This document shows positions 27,541 to 36,997 of a stretch of 64,000 bases of DNA, piece after piece; the first letter of the stretch is position 1, and the number at the start of each line of letters is the position of its first letter. The notes beneath the pieces were generated by a model that saw only the letters and a list, made by a program, of their open reading frames with translations, was not told the DNA's origin and ran no database searches. The position numbers were made by a program, and so were the translations under genes. The DNA is from Nonomuraea angiospora (GTDB taxonomy: Bacteria; Actinomycetota; Actinomycetes; Streptosporangiales; Streptosporangiaceae), in NCBI RefSeq assembly GCF_014873145.1, contig NZ_JADBEK010000001.1:2976001-3040000 (forward strand), given 5' to 3'.

Positions 27541-28544
27541 CCTGGCCCCCTGAGTCGGTGAGGCGGGTGCGCGCCAGGTCGCAGTAGGCGGCGTTGAGTT
27601 CGATGCCGGCGAAGGTGCGGCCGAGTTGCCGGGCGGCAAGGCCGGTCGTGCCGCTCTCCATGAACGGGTCCAGGACCTTGCCGCCCAAGCGGCAGCCGGC
27701 GGCAATTGCCCTGAGCGGGATGTCAATCGGGAACGCCGCGAAGTGGGCCGCCCGTAGCGGGCGAGTGGGGATCGACCAGACGTCTCCGGGGTTCTTGCCG
27801 TCCGGATGGGCGGCGGCATGCCGCCTGCCCGTGGGGCACATTGCCGCGCCGTGTCGGGGACCTGCCGCGTCCTGGCCGGTCATGCCATACTTGCCGGTCG
27901 GCGGCCAGGCAGTGGTGATGCTGTTCGGCTTGTTGCCGCCTGAGCGTGCCCTCCTGGTGAGCGGGCGGTCTCCCGTGTACGGCTCGCGGATGGGACCCAG
28001 GTCGAATCCATAGTGCCTGCTGTTTGACCAATAGGAAGATCAGCTCGTACCGGTTGGTGAGGCGGTCTCGGATGGACTGCGGCATCGCGTTGGGTTTGTG
28101 CCAGACGATGGCGTTGCGCAGGATCCAGCCGTCCTCCTGGAGGGCGAAAGCGACCCGCCAAGGCATGCCGAGCAGGTTCTTCGGAGGAACCGACTGGCGG
28201 GCTCTGGGCCGCACGAGGGGCTGGCGCCGGTTGAAGGCCGCCCCGCGGGCACAGCCGTCGGAGTTGGCGGCGTAGACGTCGCCGAGGTTGAGCCAGCAGG
28301 TGCCGTCGTCCGTCAGGACCCTGCGAGCCTCGGCGAAGGTGGAGCGCAGGGTCTCCACGTACGCCTGGATCGTGGGCTCCTGACCGTACTGGCCGTCGCA
28401 GTAGTGCCGCAGCCCCCAGTACGGCGGGCTGGTGACGATGCAGTCCACCGAACCTGCGGGCATCTCGGCCAGCACCTGGCGGGCGTCACCGTGGTAGATG
28501 GTCGCCTGCCCGTCGCTCCAGTACGGGTCGCGCAGGGCGGTCAT
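27533..28544 (-). pseudogene. DNA methyltransferase (beta class, m4C/m6A type) with one frameshift
   Basis: The catalytic motif IV CIVTSPPYWGLRHY is near the N-terminus and the SAM motif I VLDPFMESGTTGLAARQLG is near the C-terminus. This circular order and the SPPY motif fit beta-class methyltransferases, probably making N4-methylcytosine. The frame breaks after FLLVKQQ. Removing one G at 28016-28017 restores HYGFDLGPIREPYTGD and joins both halves into about 336 residues. In motif I the usual Gly of DPFxGSGTT is Glu. No restriction endonuclease is adjacent, so it is probably an orphan methylase of the element. The ATG at 28544 overlaps the GNAT stop. Confidence 0.85.
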
Positions 28545-28999
28545 CGGCCGCCTCCCGCCGTGCTGGCCTCCCACACGATGCAGGAGTCACCGGCCGGCCG
28601 GAAGCCGGCGGCGCGCAGGCTGGTGCTCCGCTCGTCGGGGCGGATGCAGGCGATCAGCCGCCGATAGCCCGCCGCCCTCGCTGCCCGCCGGGCAGCGCCC
28701 AGCAGGGCCGAGCAGGCGTTGGGCGTGCCGTCGGTGGACAAGCAGACGATCTCGGCCGTGACCTCGTCGTCGGAGCTCCAGCCGTCGACGAACACGACGC
28801 CCACCAGGGTTCCGTCATCGGTCTGGACGCCGAGGACGATCTCAGCCTGTGGGGCGAGGTGGCGGTCTGTCCAGGCGGTGAATGCCCGCGCGGTCTGAAT
28901 TGCGACCGGAGTAACCGTCAGACGCTGATTAGGCTGCCTGAGCAGAATGGCCGGTCCGCCGTCGTGCGCGTTCGCGCGAATCTCATTGTGGTTCTCCAT
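28541..28999 (-). CDS. XF1762-like GNAT acetyltransferase
   Basis: The 152-residue protein has VGVQTDDGTLVGVVFVDGW-like strands, AEIVCLSTDGTPNACSALL and AARAAGYRRLIACI, ending in TSLRAAGFRPAGDS. This matches the phage/plasmid-associated XF1762 group of GNAT proteins. Their substrates are unknown; some phage versions act in DNA hypermodification or host protein acetylation. The start at 28999 follows a weak site. The stop overlaps the methyltransferase start by 4 bases, making it the first gene of the minus-strand GNAT-methylase-small ORF-recombinase operon. Confidence 0.82.
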   Translation of the reverse strand: MENHNEIRANAHDGGPAILLRQPNQRLTVTPVAIQTARAFTAWTDRHLAPQAEIVLGVQTDDGTLVGVVFVDGWSSDDEVTAEIVCLSTDGTPNACSALLGAARRAARAAGYRRLIACIRPDERSTSLRAAGFRPAGDSCIVWEASTAGGGR

Positions 29000-29086
29000 T
29001 GTCGTTGTCGGGACACGTTTTCCGGATGTGTGCCGCCCGGGGCCCGAAGCGTGGGCCTGGGTAGCTGGTGACCAGGCAAGCAGCAG

Positions 29087-29199
29087 GCTCAGAGTCTGCT
29101 CAGAAGCCAAGCAAGAGGGGCTCAGAAGTCACCCGGACGTATGAGGTTCTGGCGAATTTCTGAGCGGACTCCCAGCGTTCTTCTCAGCCATTTCTGAAC
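29087..29199. promoter_or_regulatory. Cluster of GCTCAGAAG / TTCTGAGC repeats between divergent operons
   Basis: Direct copies start at 29087 (GCTCAGAG), 29098 and 29120 (both GCTCAGAAG), spaced 11 and 22 bases apart, that is in helical phase. Inverted or variant copies occur at 29158 (TTCTGAGC), 29181 (TTCTCAGC) and 29192 (TTCTGAAC). The cluster sits between the recombinase operon and the type IV secretion operon, so it is a candidate operator array or part of an oriT. Confidence 0.6.
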
Positions 29200-29255
29200 A
29201 GGTGCGTACACCGGATTCGAGACCACAGAGATTCTTGCTCGACCGGGAGTACGAC

Positions 29256-30413
29256 ATGAGCGCTCATCGCCTTGATGAATCGCCTTTGGACACCGCGGAG
29301 ACCTCGTTCCGGTTGCTGACCACCGGCCCAGGGAGCCTGTCCTTGGACTGCCCCGCGCCTGGCCTGCCTCGAGGGCCGATCGTGCTGCTGAAGCTGCGCG
29401 AGCTGCTCACCAGCAATGAGGTCACCGATGACACACGCGATGCTGTCTGGCGGGAGCTGGTCCTGCGGGCTCGCCGATCCGGACCGTCCTGGACGGTAGC
29501 GGCCGTCGGGATGGCGATGCCCGCGCTGCGCCGGATCGCGCTCTCGCTGACCCGCGACCTGCCCTGCGGGGACCCCGTGGATGTCGACATCGCGATCCTG
29601 GCGGGCTTCCTGCGGGGAATGCACCGTGTGGACCTGCAGCTGGCAGATATCCGCCCCCGCCTGTGCGAAGCAGCCCACTGGTCAGGTGAGAGCACCCGTC
29701 GCTACATCGTCGGCATGGCGCCGGCGAGTGAGCCGCCGCTCGCGCCGCGCCCCTGGTATCACCCCGAGATGACGCTGATCGACGCGATCGCCGACGGCGT
29801 GCTCACCGAACACGAGGCCGAGCTGATCAGCCTGACCCGGCTGGAGCACACACCCCTGCGCCCTCATCCCCTGACCGCTTCCCCGCCTGTAGGGGAAGCG
29901 CCCACGAATTCCGCACGAAGCCAGGCAAATCCGGATGCAGACCAGGCAACCGACAGCAGAGGAGGCGGGGACACTACCCCTGGCTCCGTGCGGATCTCCC
30001 CGAACCACCCGTCCGTAGCCGGGCGGGCCAAGCGGCGGCGCACATCGCGGCCGCTCCGGCGCAGGAAGCGCCACCTGTGTGGCCTCGCGGCGCCGCTGAT
30101 TGCCGCGGCGGCAATCGCGGTCCTGCTGATTGCCGTGGCGGCAACCAAGGCGCTTGCCGCGTACCCAGCGGCTGCCGCTCCCGCGGATCTGAACACGGTG
30201 TTCACCAACCTGCGGAACTGGCTGATCGGGCTGTTGGCCACTCTGGCAACGCTCATGCTGACCATCGGCGGGCTCCGCTACCTGATCGCGGGCGGCGACC
30301 CAGGAGAGATCCAGAAGGCCAAAGCAGCGCTGAAGGCAGCGGCCTTCGGCTACGCCCTGGCAGTGCTGGCGCCGCTGTTCATGAGCGTGCTCAGGCGAAT
30401 CGTAGGCGGCTGA
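29256..30413 (+). CDS. VirB2/TrbC-like pilin fused to a cytoplasmic helical domain
   Basis: The 385-residue protein has two parts. Residues 1 to about 200 resemble a sigma-factor-like or conserved actinobacterial ICE protein (RDAVWRELVLRARRSG, WTVAAVGMAMPALRRIA, PEMTLIDAIADGVLTEHEAELI). A low-complexity linker (about 200-285) ends in a basic run. A hydrophobic leader-like helix (LCGLAAPLIAAAAIAVLLIA) leads to AYPAAAAPADLN. The last 75 residues form a two-helix TrbC/VirB2 pilin (WLIGLLATLATLMLTIGGLR, YLIAGGDPGEIQKAKAAL). GGGAG precedes the ATG at 29256. It is the first gene of the conjugation operon. Elsewhere the two parts are usually separate genes. Confidence 0.75.
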   Translation: MSAHRLDESPLDTAETSFRLLTTGPGSLSLDCPAPGLPRGPIVLLKLRELLTSNEVTDDTRDAVWRELVLRARRSGPSWTVAAVGMAMPALRRIALSLTRDLPCGDPVDVDIAILAGFLRGMHRVDLQLADIRPRLCEAAHWSGESTRRYIVGMAPASEPPLAPRPWYHPEMTLIDAIADGVLTEHEAELISLTRLEHTPLRPHPLTASPPVGEAPTNSARSQANPDADQATDSRGGGDTTPGSVRISPNHPSVAGRAKRRRTSRPLRRRKRHLCGLAAPLIAAAAIAVLLIAVAATKALAAYPAAAAPADLNTVFTNLRNWLIGLLATLATLMLTIGGLRYLIAGGDPGEIQKAKAALKAAAFGYALAVLAPLFMSVLRRIVGG

Positions 30414-30418
30414 TCCCG

Positions 30419-32011
30419 ATGCCGCACAGCGACCTCGCTTCTTCCGCCACCACCGTTTCTGGTCCGTTCTGCTTGCCGCGTCCACTCATCGGTATTTCCG
30501 CCGGTCGGACAGCGACGCGGCTGGCTCTGGCCACTGCCGTCGTTGCCGGTTCCGTTGCCGCGATGACGGCTGCCGCCGCTGCCGCCACGCCATCGCCTTC
30601 TCCTGTTCCTGTGCCGTCCCCTTCGCCGGGGGATGTCTCGATCGAGAATCCCGGAGGCGGGTTCGGCATCAGCGACTGGATCGCGGGCTGGGTCAACTCG
30701 TGGTTCTCCAACTTGGTGGCGCTGGCGATCGAACCCATGCTCAAGGTCCTCGCAGTGACACTGCTCGCCACCCCGGACGTCACTGGCAATGCCAGGGTGT
30801 TCGACCTGTGGAAGGCGAGCGCTGTGATCGCCAACAGCGGGTTCGTTCTGCTGGCCACCATCGGTGCGATCGCGGCGATGGGGCATGAGACGGTTCAGAC
30901 CCGGTACGCGGTCAAGGAAGTGTTGCCCCGTCTGTTCGTCGCTGTCCTGGCCACCAATTCGAGCTTCACGCTCTGCGGCAAGATCATCGAAGTCGCCAAT
31001 GCGCTGTCGCAGGCCCTGCTCGGGCAGAACTTCGACGGCCGGCGTGCGTTGACGACCCTGCGATCCATGATCTTGCCACCAGCGCAGGACGAGAGCTTCT
31101 ACATCCTGCTCGCACTGGTCGCCGTCATCCTCATGGCCCTGCTGCTGATCGCCTTCGTGATGCGGGCCGCGCTGGTGCTGCTGCTGGTCGTGGCCGCGCC
31201 GCTGGCGCTGGCCTGCCTGGCGCTTCCCTACACCGATGGGCTGGCCCGGTTCTGGTGGCGGGCCTTCACCGGCCTGTTGACCGCTCAGATCGCCCAGTCC
31301 CTGACGCTGGTGATGGCCGTACGGATCTTCTTCAACCAGGACGGGCGCCTGCTGCTCGGGCTCGTACCGTCCGGCCAGCTCATCAACCTGATCCTCGCCA
31401 TATGCCTGTTGGTCGTTCTGGTGCGCATTCCGCGCTGGATGTCGCGTCGGATCTTCGCTCAAACGGCAGGCCGTGGCTCATCGGTCATGAAGATCATCAA
31501 GTACGCCGTGGCGTACAAGTTCGCCTCACCTGTGCTGAGCGCGCTACACCTGACCCGGGGTGCTCGCGGCCGAGCTGCTACCGGTGCCCGAGCAGGACAG
31601 GGCATTCAGGGCAGAGTGCTGCCCCCACGCCGTCCGCCCGGCTCCTCCGGCCCAGGAGGCCCTGCCGGTTCGGGCGGCCCTCGTCCGCCCGCCGGGCCGA
31701 CTCCCCGCAGCGGTCCGAGCCAGGGTCAGCGTAGGCATCACCCCGGCCACCAACGGCGCTCGACATTGATCACACAGTCATCGCCCACTCCGCCGACCCA
31801 CGGCACGAACATGAGCAGCCCGCCCCAACCGTGGTGGCAGCCACCTCGCCCCCTCAGCACCGGACCAGGCCACGCACCACGCGGCCACCACCCTTCCCAG
31901 CCTGGCCGCCGTCCAGTTCCGCCAGCCGTGTTCCTGCCGCCGGTCTATCCCGGCAACACCACGAGCGCTGGGCGGCGTACTCCGCCTGGTACAGGAGGTG
32001 AACGCAGGTGA
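30419..32011 (+). CDS. VirB6/TrbL-like type IV secretion membrane protein
   Basis: The 530-residue protein has a signal-like N-terminus (ALATAVVAGSVAAMTAAAAA), a Pro/Ser linker and about six to seven membrane helices between residues 90 and 360. Central segments include YILLALVAVILMALLLIAF and FWWRAFTGLLTAQIAQSLTL, with conserved RIPRWMSRRIFAQT after the last helix. A Pro/Gly/Arg-rich cytoplasmic tail of about 150 residues follows. The topology matches VirB6/TrbL channel subunits of Gram-positive conjugation systems. It starts five bases after the pilin stop and overlaps the PrgI gene. Confidence 0.78.
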   Translation: MPHSDLASSATTVSGPFCLPRPLIGISAGRTATRLALATAVVAGSVAAMTAAAAAATPSPSPVPVPSPSPGDVSIENPGGGFGISDWIAGWVNSWFSNLVALAIEPMLKVLAVTLLATPDVTGNARVFDLWKASAVIANSGFVLLATIGAIAAMGHETVQTRYAVKEVLPRLFVAVLATNSSFTLCGKIIEVANALSQALLGQNFDGRRALTTLRSMILPPAQDESFYILLALVAVILMALLLIAFVMRAALVLLLVVAAPLALACLALPYTDGLARFWWRAFTGLLTAQIAQSLTLVMAVRIFFNQDGRLLLGLVPSGQLINLILAICLLVVLVRIPRWMSRRIFAQTAGRGSSVMKIIKYAVAYKFASPVLSALHLTRGARGRAATGARAGQGIQGRVLPPRRPPGSSGPGGPAGSGGPRPPAGPTPRSGPSQGQRRHHPGHQRRSTLITQSSPTPPTHGTNMSSPPQPWWQPPRPLSTGPGHAPRGHHPSQPGRRPVPPAVFLPPVYPGNTTSAGRRTPPGTGGERR

Positions 32012-32934
32012 GCTGGTCGGTACGGATCCCCGCTGACATAGAGCAGGACGACCGGATCGTCGGAGGGTTCACCGCGCGTCAGCTGGCCATTCTCGGCGGC
32101 ACCGGGGCATTGCTGTACGTCGCATACCTGATCGCCGGTGAGCGCATCGACCTGCTGGTGTTCGCTGCCGGAGCTTTGCCCATTGCGGCGGCAGGACTGC
32201 TGTTGGCGATCGGGCGGCGCGACGGTGTCGCGCTGGACCGGTACCTGCTGGCCGCGTTGCGCCACCTGGTCTCGCCCAAGGCCCTGACCTCCATGCCCGA
32301 GCAGCCAACGGCGGCTCCCGTGTGGGCGGCTGCTCACTCTGGCCCCAGGTCTGCGCCACTGCGGCTGCCCGCTCACGGGGTGGTCGGTGACGGGTTGATC
32401 GATCTCGGGCCGGACGGCGTCGCCGCAGTGGCGGAGGTGTCCACCGTCAGCTTCGCCCTGCGCACACCTGAGGAGCAGGACGCGCTCGTGGCGACCTTCG
32501 GACGCTGGCTCAACTCGCTCTCCGGCCCGGCACAGATCCTGCTGCGCGCCCAACGAGTGGACCTCGCTCCGACGATCAACCAGTTGGTGGAGGGCGCCGG
32601 TGCTCTTGCTCACCCAGCGCTGACGACCGCCGCGCACGAGCACGCCTCGTTCCTGGCTGATCTGTCCGCCCGGCATGACCTGCTGCGTCGCCAGGTCCTA
32701 CTGATCATCCGCGAGCCCGCCGACGGCGGACAGGACGCGGCGGCGGCTCGGGCGCTGCGGCGGGTGGAGGAAGCCGCGCGGCTGCTCCCGACGTGCGGCG
32801 TCACTGTGCAACTTCTGAGCGCCGAGGCCACCGGCGCCGTGCTGGCGTCGTGCTTCGACCCAGCCGCACCGCCCCTGCGCGCCGATCAACTCGCCGAGGC
32901 CGGCGAGGTCATCACGAGGGGAGAACACCAGTGA
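32008..32934 (+). CDS. PrgI/VirB3-like type IV secretion protein
   Basis: The 308-residue protein starts VSWSVRIPADIEQDDRIVGGFTARQLAIL, the signature of PrgI-family proteins, followed by two membrane helices (about 28-46 and 50-66). The soluble part (about 110-300; VSTVSFALRTPEEQDALVATF) resembles the SCO6880-type domain that often precedes or fuses to VirB4 ATPases. AGGAGG at 31993-31998 decides the GTG start, which overlaps the VirB6-like stop. It likely anchors VirB4 at the membrane. Confidence 0.85.
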   Translation: MSWSVRIPADIEQDDRIVGGFTARQLAILGGTGALLYVAYLIAGERIDLLVFAAGALPIAAAGLLLAIGRRDGVALDRYLLAALRHLVSPKALTSMPEQPTAAPVWAAAHSGPRSAPLRLPAHGVVGDGLIDLGPDGVAAVAEVSTVSFALRTPEEQDALVATFGRWLNSLSGPAQILLRAQRVDLAPTINQLVEGAGALAHPALTTAAHEHASFLADLSARHDLLRRQVLLIIREPADGGQDAAAARALRRVEEAARLLPTCGVTVQLLSAEATGAVLASCFDPAAPPLRADQLAEAGEVITRGEHQ

Positions 32935-34655
32935 AACTCCGACGTACGAAGTCGCCTCGTAGCCGGCTTGGTCCGGAGGCAATCCTGGTCAGGCCATCCC
33001 ATCTACGGGTTGGCGGTGGGCTGTGCGCGACGCTCGCCGTCAACGGGTATCCGCGAGAGGTCGCCTCCGGGTGGCTGGAGCCTTTGCTTACCTATCCCGG
33101 CCGTCTGGACGTGTCGCTCCATGTGGATCCGGTGCCGTCCCTGGTGGCCGCCGATCGGCTGCGCAGACAGCTGGCCCGGTTGGAGTCCGGGCTGCGCAGC
33201 GACCAGCAGCACGGGCGTCTCCTCGACCCGAGCGCCGAGGTGGCCGCGGAGGACGCTCAGGAGCTCGCCTCCCGGATCGCACGCGGGCAGGCCCGCCTGT
33301 TCCGCGTCTCGATCTATTTGACCGTTCACGCGGCCACTCAGAACGAGCTGGACGAGGCGTGTGCCCAGGTACGCGCGCTGGCCGCGTCCCTGCTTCTGGA
33401 CGCCCGCCCGGTCGCATTCCGCCAGCTGCAGGGCTGGGTGTCCTCACTGCCGGTGGCCTTCGACAACCTCAACACCACTCGCACGTTCGACACTCCGGCC
33501 TTGGCCGCCGCGTTCCCCTTCACCAGCCCGGACCTGACCGCCGCGACGGGGCCAACAGCCGTCCTGTACGGGGCGAACGCGGCCAGTGCCTCCCTGGTGA
33601 CCTGGGACCGGTTCGCCCAGCCCAACCACAACTCGGCGATCATCGCCAGCAGTGGAGCCGGCAAGTCCTACCTGGCCAAGCTGGAGGCATTGCGCTCGCT
33701 GTACACCGGGGTCGAGGTCGCGGTCATCGACCCCGAAGACGAGTACGCCCGGCTGTGCGAAGCCGTGGGTGGCGCCTACCTTCACCTGGGCGCGCCCGAC
33801 GTCCGGCTCAATCCCTTCGACCTACCCGCCGACGGACGAGACGCGCTCACCCGCAGGGTGCTGTTCCTGCACACGCTGGTCGCGATCATGCTCGGCGAAC
33901 CGCTGGATAAGACGGGCAAGGCCGCACTGGATCGGGCCATCCTCGCCGCGTTCAAGCAGGCCGGAATCACCTTCGACCCGGCCACCTGGGACCGGCCGCC
34001 GCCGTTGATGCGAGATCTGGTAACCGCGCTTACCGAAGATGCCGCCGAGCTGGCCGCCGGACTCGCACCGTACGTGACGGGCAGCCACCGCCGGCTCTTC
34101 GACGGACCCACCACCACCCGGCCCGACTCCCACCTGATCGTGTTCTCTCTTCGGGACCTGCCAGAAGAGCTGAAGGCCGTCGGCACGCTGCTCACCCTGG
34201 ACGCCGTCTGGCGGCGCGTGTCCAACCCCGACCTACGGCGTCCGCGACTGGTCGTGGTCGATGAGGCGTGGCTGCTCATGAAGGATCCCGAAGGGGCGAA
34301 GTTCCTGCTCCGGATGGCGAAGGCGGCCCGCAAACACTGGGCCGGGCTGTCGGTGGTCACCCAGGACGCCGCCGACCTGCTCGGCTCCCCCGCCGGGCAG
34401 GCCATCATCGCCAACTCAGCCACGCAGATCCTGCTGCGACAGGCACCCCAGTCCATCGACGCGATCACTGACGCCTTCAACCTGTCAGAAGGCGAACGAC
34501 AGCTCCTTCTGTCCGCCGACCGTGGCACCGGCCTGCTCGCCGCGGACTCCGGCTCCTCCCGGGTCGCATTCCACGTCCTGGCGAGCCCCACCGAACACCG
34601 CCTCGTCACCTCCTCCCCTCAAGAACTCGCCCAGTACGAAGAGGAAGATCTGTGA
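32931..34655 (+). CDS. VirB4/TraC-like conjugation ATPase
   Basis: The 574-residue protein has an N-terminal VirB4 domain (about 1-215) and a C-terminal RecA-like ATPase. Walker A is IIASSGAGKSYLAKL (about residue 240). AVIDPEDEYARLCEAVGG follows, and Walker B is RLVVVDEAWLLM (about 440), then WAGLSVVTQDAADLL and LRQAPQSIDAI. This powers pilus assembly or DNA transfer at the inner membrane. The GTG at 32931 overlaps the PrgI stop, and the stop overlaps the coupling protein start, so translation is coupled through the operon. Confidence 0.92.
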   Translation: MKLRRTKSPRSRLGPEAILVRPSHLRVGGGLCATLAVNGYPREVASGWLEPLLTYPGRLDVSLHVDPVPSLVAADRLRRQLARLESGLRSDQQHGRLLDPSAEVAAEDAQELASRIARGQARLFRVSIYLTVHAATQNELDEACAQVRALAASLLLDARPVAFRQLQGWVSSLPVAFDNLNTTRTFDTPALAAAFPFTSPDLTAATGPTAVLYGANAASASLVTWDRFAQPNHNSAIIASSGAGKSYLAKLEALRSLYTGVEVAVIDPEDEYARLCEAVGGAYLHLGAPDVRLNPFDLPADGRDALTRRVLFLHTLVAIMLGEPLDKTGKAALDRAILAAFKQAGITFDPATWDRPPPLMRDLVTALTEDAAELAAGLAPYVTGSHRRLFDGPTTTRPDSHLIVFSLRDLPEELKAVGTLLTLDAVWRRVSNPDLRRPRLVVVDEAWLLMKDPEGAKFLLRMAKAARKHWAGLSVVTQDAADLLGSPAGQAIIANSATQILLRQAPQSIDAITDAFNLSEGERQLLLSADRGTGLLAADSGSSRVAFHVLASPTEHRLVTSSPQELAQYEEEDL

Positions 34656-36997
34656 CGCTCTACGACCCGGACGCCCTACTGAACCTCGGCCTGGAGTGGC
34701 TCCGCACGCACGGCCAGCAGATAGCGATCTTGCTTCTGGTCAGCGTGCTCGTAGCGAGTCCGAGCCGGTTCCTGCTCGTACGGCTGCGCCACCACGCCGC
34801 CGCCCGAGGAGCACGCTGCCTGGAGATCTTGGCTCCGCCGGTCGCGGACCTGCACGGCGCCGAGGCGCTGTGGGGCAACCTGCTCGGGCTGCTGCGCCCG
34901 GCGTGGAAGCGAGTCCTCTTCGGCCAACCACACCTGACCTTCGAGTACGTCTTCGGTGCTGGTGGGGTGCGGATCCTCATGTGGGTTCCCGGCACCGTCC
35001 CCCAGCACCTGGTGGATCACGCGATCGAGGCCGCCTGGCCCTCCGCGCGTACGACTGTCGTGGAGGCGACCACGCCGGTGCCGCTGAGGGGGCGTGCCAC
35101 CGGCGGGTGGCTCATGATCGCCCGAGAGGAGCGGTTGCCGATCCGGCACGACCACGACCAGGACCCCCTCCGTGCCTTGCTCGGCGCGGGGGTGGGCATG
35201 CCAGTCTGGCAGCACGCCACAGTGCAGATCCTGGCCCGTCCGGCCACCGGCCGCCGCCTCTCCCGCCCAGGACTCCCTGCAGCGCTGCTGCGCGCCGCCC
35301 TCGATCTCGCCATCCCGGGGCATGCTCGCCAGCACCGGGAGCTGGATCATGCCCTACGGCTGGAGCACTACGCCGAGGCCCGCGCCGTCCGAGACAAAGC
35401 CCTCCGCCCCCGCTATGAAGTGGCCATCCGCTACGCCGTCCAAGCGGACGATGACAACGCGGCCAAGCTGCGCCGCCAGGCCATCCGCGGGCGGGCACAC
35501 GCGATCGCCGCCGCCTTCGCCCTCTACTCCGGACACAACCGCCTGGAACGGCGCCGACTGCTCCGACCTGCGCAGGTGCTGGCGTCCCGCCGTCTCGGAC
35601 GCGGGTTCCTGCTGTCGATCCCTGAACTCGCCGCGCTCGCTCACCTCCCGACCGATCCCGCCGTCCCAGGCCTACAACGAGCCGGGGCGAACACGGTCGC
35701 TCCCACGCCACGAGTCGCCCAGCACGGCAAGGTGCTCGGAACCGCAGACGCAGGCCACCAGCGACCCATCGCGCTCCGCGTACCCGACTCCTGCCATCAC
35801 GTGCACATCCTCGGCCCGAACGGCACCGGCAAGAGCACCCTGCTCGCCCAGATGATCCTGTCCGACATCCAGGCCGGACGCGGCGTCGCCGTCATCGACG
35901 CCAAGGGCGACCTGGTCGCCGACCTCCTCGGCCTCATCCCCGAAACCGCCGGACAGCGCATCGCGCTCATCGACCCCGACGACCCCCATTCCCGGCCCGC
36001 GCTCAATGTTCTGAGCGGCCCGAACCAGGACACCCTCGTGGACAACCTGGTCGGCATCTTCCACAAGATCTACGCCGACTCGTGGGGACCACGCAGCGAC
36101 GACATCCTGCGCGGCTGCGCTCTCACCCTGTCCCGCAGCGGCGGAACCCTCGCCGACATCCCCTCCCTGCTCACCGACCCCCACTACCGCCACCAGCTCA
36201 CCGAACGCCTGAACGACCCGTTCCTGGCAGGGTTCTGGACCTGGTACGAACGCCTGTCGGAGCAGGCCCAATCCCACGTCACCGCGCCGATCATGAACAA
36301 ACTCCGCGCGTTCCTGCTCCGCCCCTTCGTCCGCGACATCCTCGGCTCTGCCCAATCCACCTTCGACATCGGCGACGTCCTGAACGGCAAGATCCTGCTC
36401 GCCCGCCTGCCCAAAGGCGTCCTCGGCGACGACACCGTCCGCCTGCTCGGCTCACTCCTGCTCGCCCAGGTCTGGCAGGCCGCCTCCCACCGCGCCCGCC
36501 TCGGCCACAGCCGCGCCCCCTCCGCCCTGTACGTCGACGAAACCCAGAACTTCCTGAATCTCCCTCGCGCGCTGTCAGAGATGCTCGCCGAAGCCCGCGC
36601 CTACGGCCTCTCGATCGTCCTGGCCCACCAGCACCTGGCCCAGCTCCCCCACGACCTCCATCAAGCCATCAGCTCGGACGCCCGCAACAAGGTCTACTTC
36701 TCGCTCTCTCCCGAAGACGCCCGGGAGACTGAACACCACTTCAGCCCGTACCTCACCCGCCACGACCTGGCCAATCTCGGCGCCTACCAAGCCGCCGCCC
36801 GCCTCATCGTCCGTTCCGGTGAGACCCCGCCCTTCACCCTGCGCACCCGCCCCCTCCCCACCCCGGATTCCGAGGTCGCGCAACGCGTCCGGGTCGCCGC
36901 CGCCCAAGCCCACGGCCGTACCCCGGTCCGTCCCAAAGCCCTGCCGCACGACGACCCGCGGCAGCAGCCCAACACCGAAGGAGACGCTCACCCATGA
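34652..36997 (+). CDS. VirD4/TraG-like type IV coupling ATPase
   Basis: The 781-residue membrane-associated ATPase has an N-terminal helix (QQIAILLLVSVLVASPSRF) and a long cytoplasmic region (about 50-370). The P-loop domain has HILGPNGTGKSTLLAQMIL near residue 390, GVAVIDAKGDLVADLLGLIP, and Walker B SALYVDETQNFL near 625. GLSIVLAHQHLAQLP and a C-terminal VIRSGETPPF-like end follow. It resembles TraG/TraM-TcpA-like couplers that bring the relaxosome to the channel, and it is not the FtsK-like TraB of classic Streptomyces plasmids. It has a GTG start with 4-base overlap upstream and ATGA overlap downstream. Confidence 0.9.
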   Translation: MTLYDPDALLNLGLEWLRTHGQQIAILLLVSVLVASPSRFLLVRLRHHAAARGARCLEILAPPVADLHGAEALWGNLLGLLRPAWKRVLFGQPHLTFEYVFGAGGVRILMWVPGTVPQHLVDHAIEAAWPSARTTVVEATTPVPLRGRATGGWLMIAREERLPIRHDHDQDPLRALLGAGVGMPVWQHATVQILARPATGRRLSRPGLPAALLRAALDLAIPGHARQHRELDHALRLEHYAEARAVRDKALRPRYEVAIRYAVQADDDNAAKLRRQAIRGRAHAIAAAFALYSGHNRLERRRLLRPAQVLASRRLGRGFLLSIPELAALAHLPTDPAVPGLQRAGANTVAPTPRVAQHGKVLGTADAGHQRPIALRVPDSCHHVHILGPNGTGKSTLLAQMILSDIQAGRGVAVIDAKGDLVADLLGLIPETAGQRIALIDPDDPHSRPALNVLSGPNQDTLVDNLVGIFHKIYADSWGPRSDDILRGCALTLSRSGGTLADIPSLLTDPHYRHQLTERLNDPFLAGFWTWYERLSEQAQSHVTAPIMNKLRAFLLRPFVRDILGSAQSTFDIGDVLNGKILLARLPKGVLGDDTVRLLGSLLLAQVWQAASHRARLGHSRAPSALYVDETQNFLNLPRALSEMLAEARAYGLSIVLAHQHLAQLPHDLHQAISSDARNKVYFSLSPEDARETEHHFSPYLTRHDLANLGAYQAAARLIVRSGETPPFTLRTRPLPTPDSEVAQRVRVAAAQAHGRTPVRPKALPHDDPRQQPNTEGDAHP

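Noticed and set aside
29087..29199. CRISPR array interpretation of the short repeats
   Set aside because: The repeats are only 8-9 bases with 2-30 base gaps and mixed orientation, unlike CRISPR repeats; no cas genes are present.
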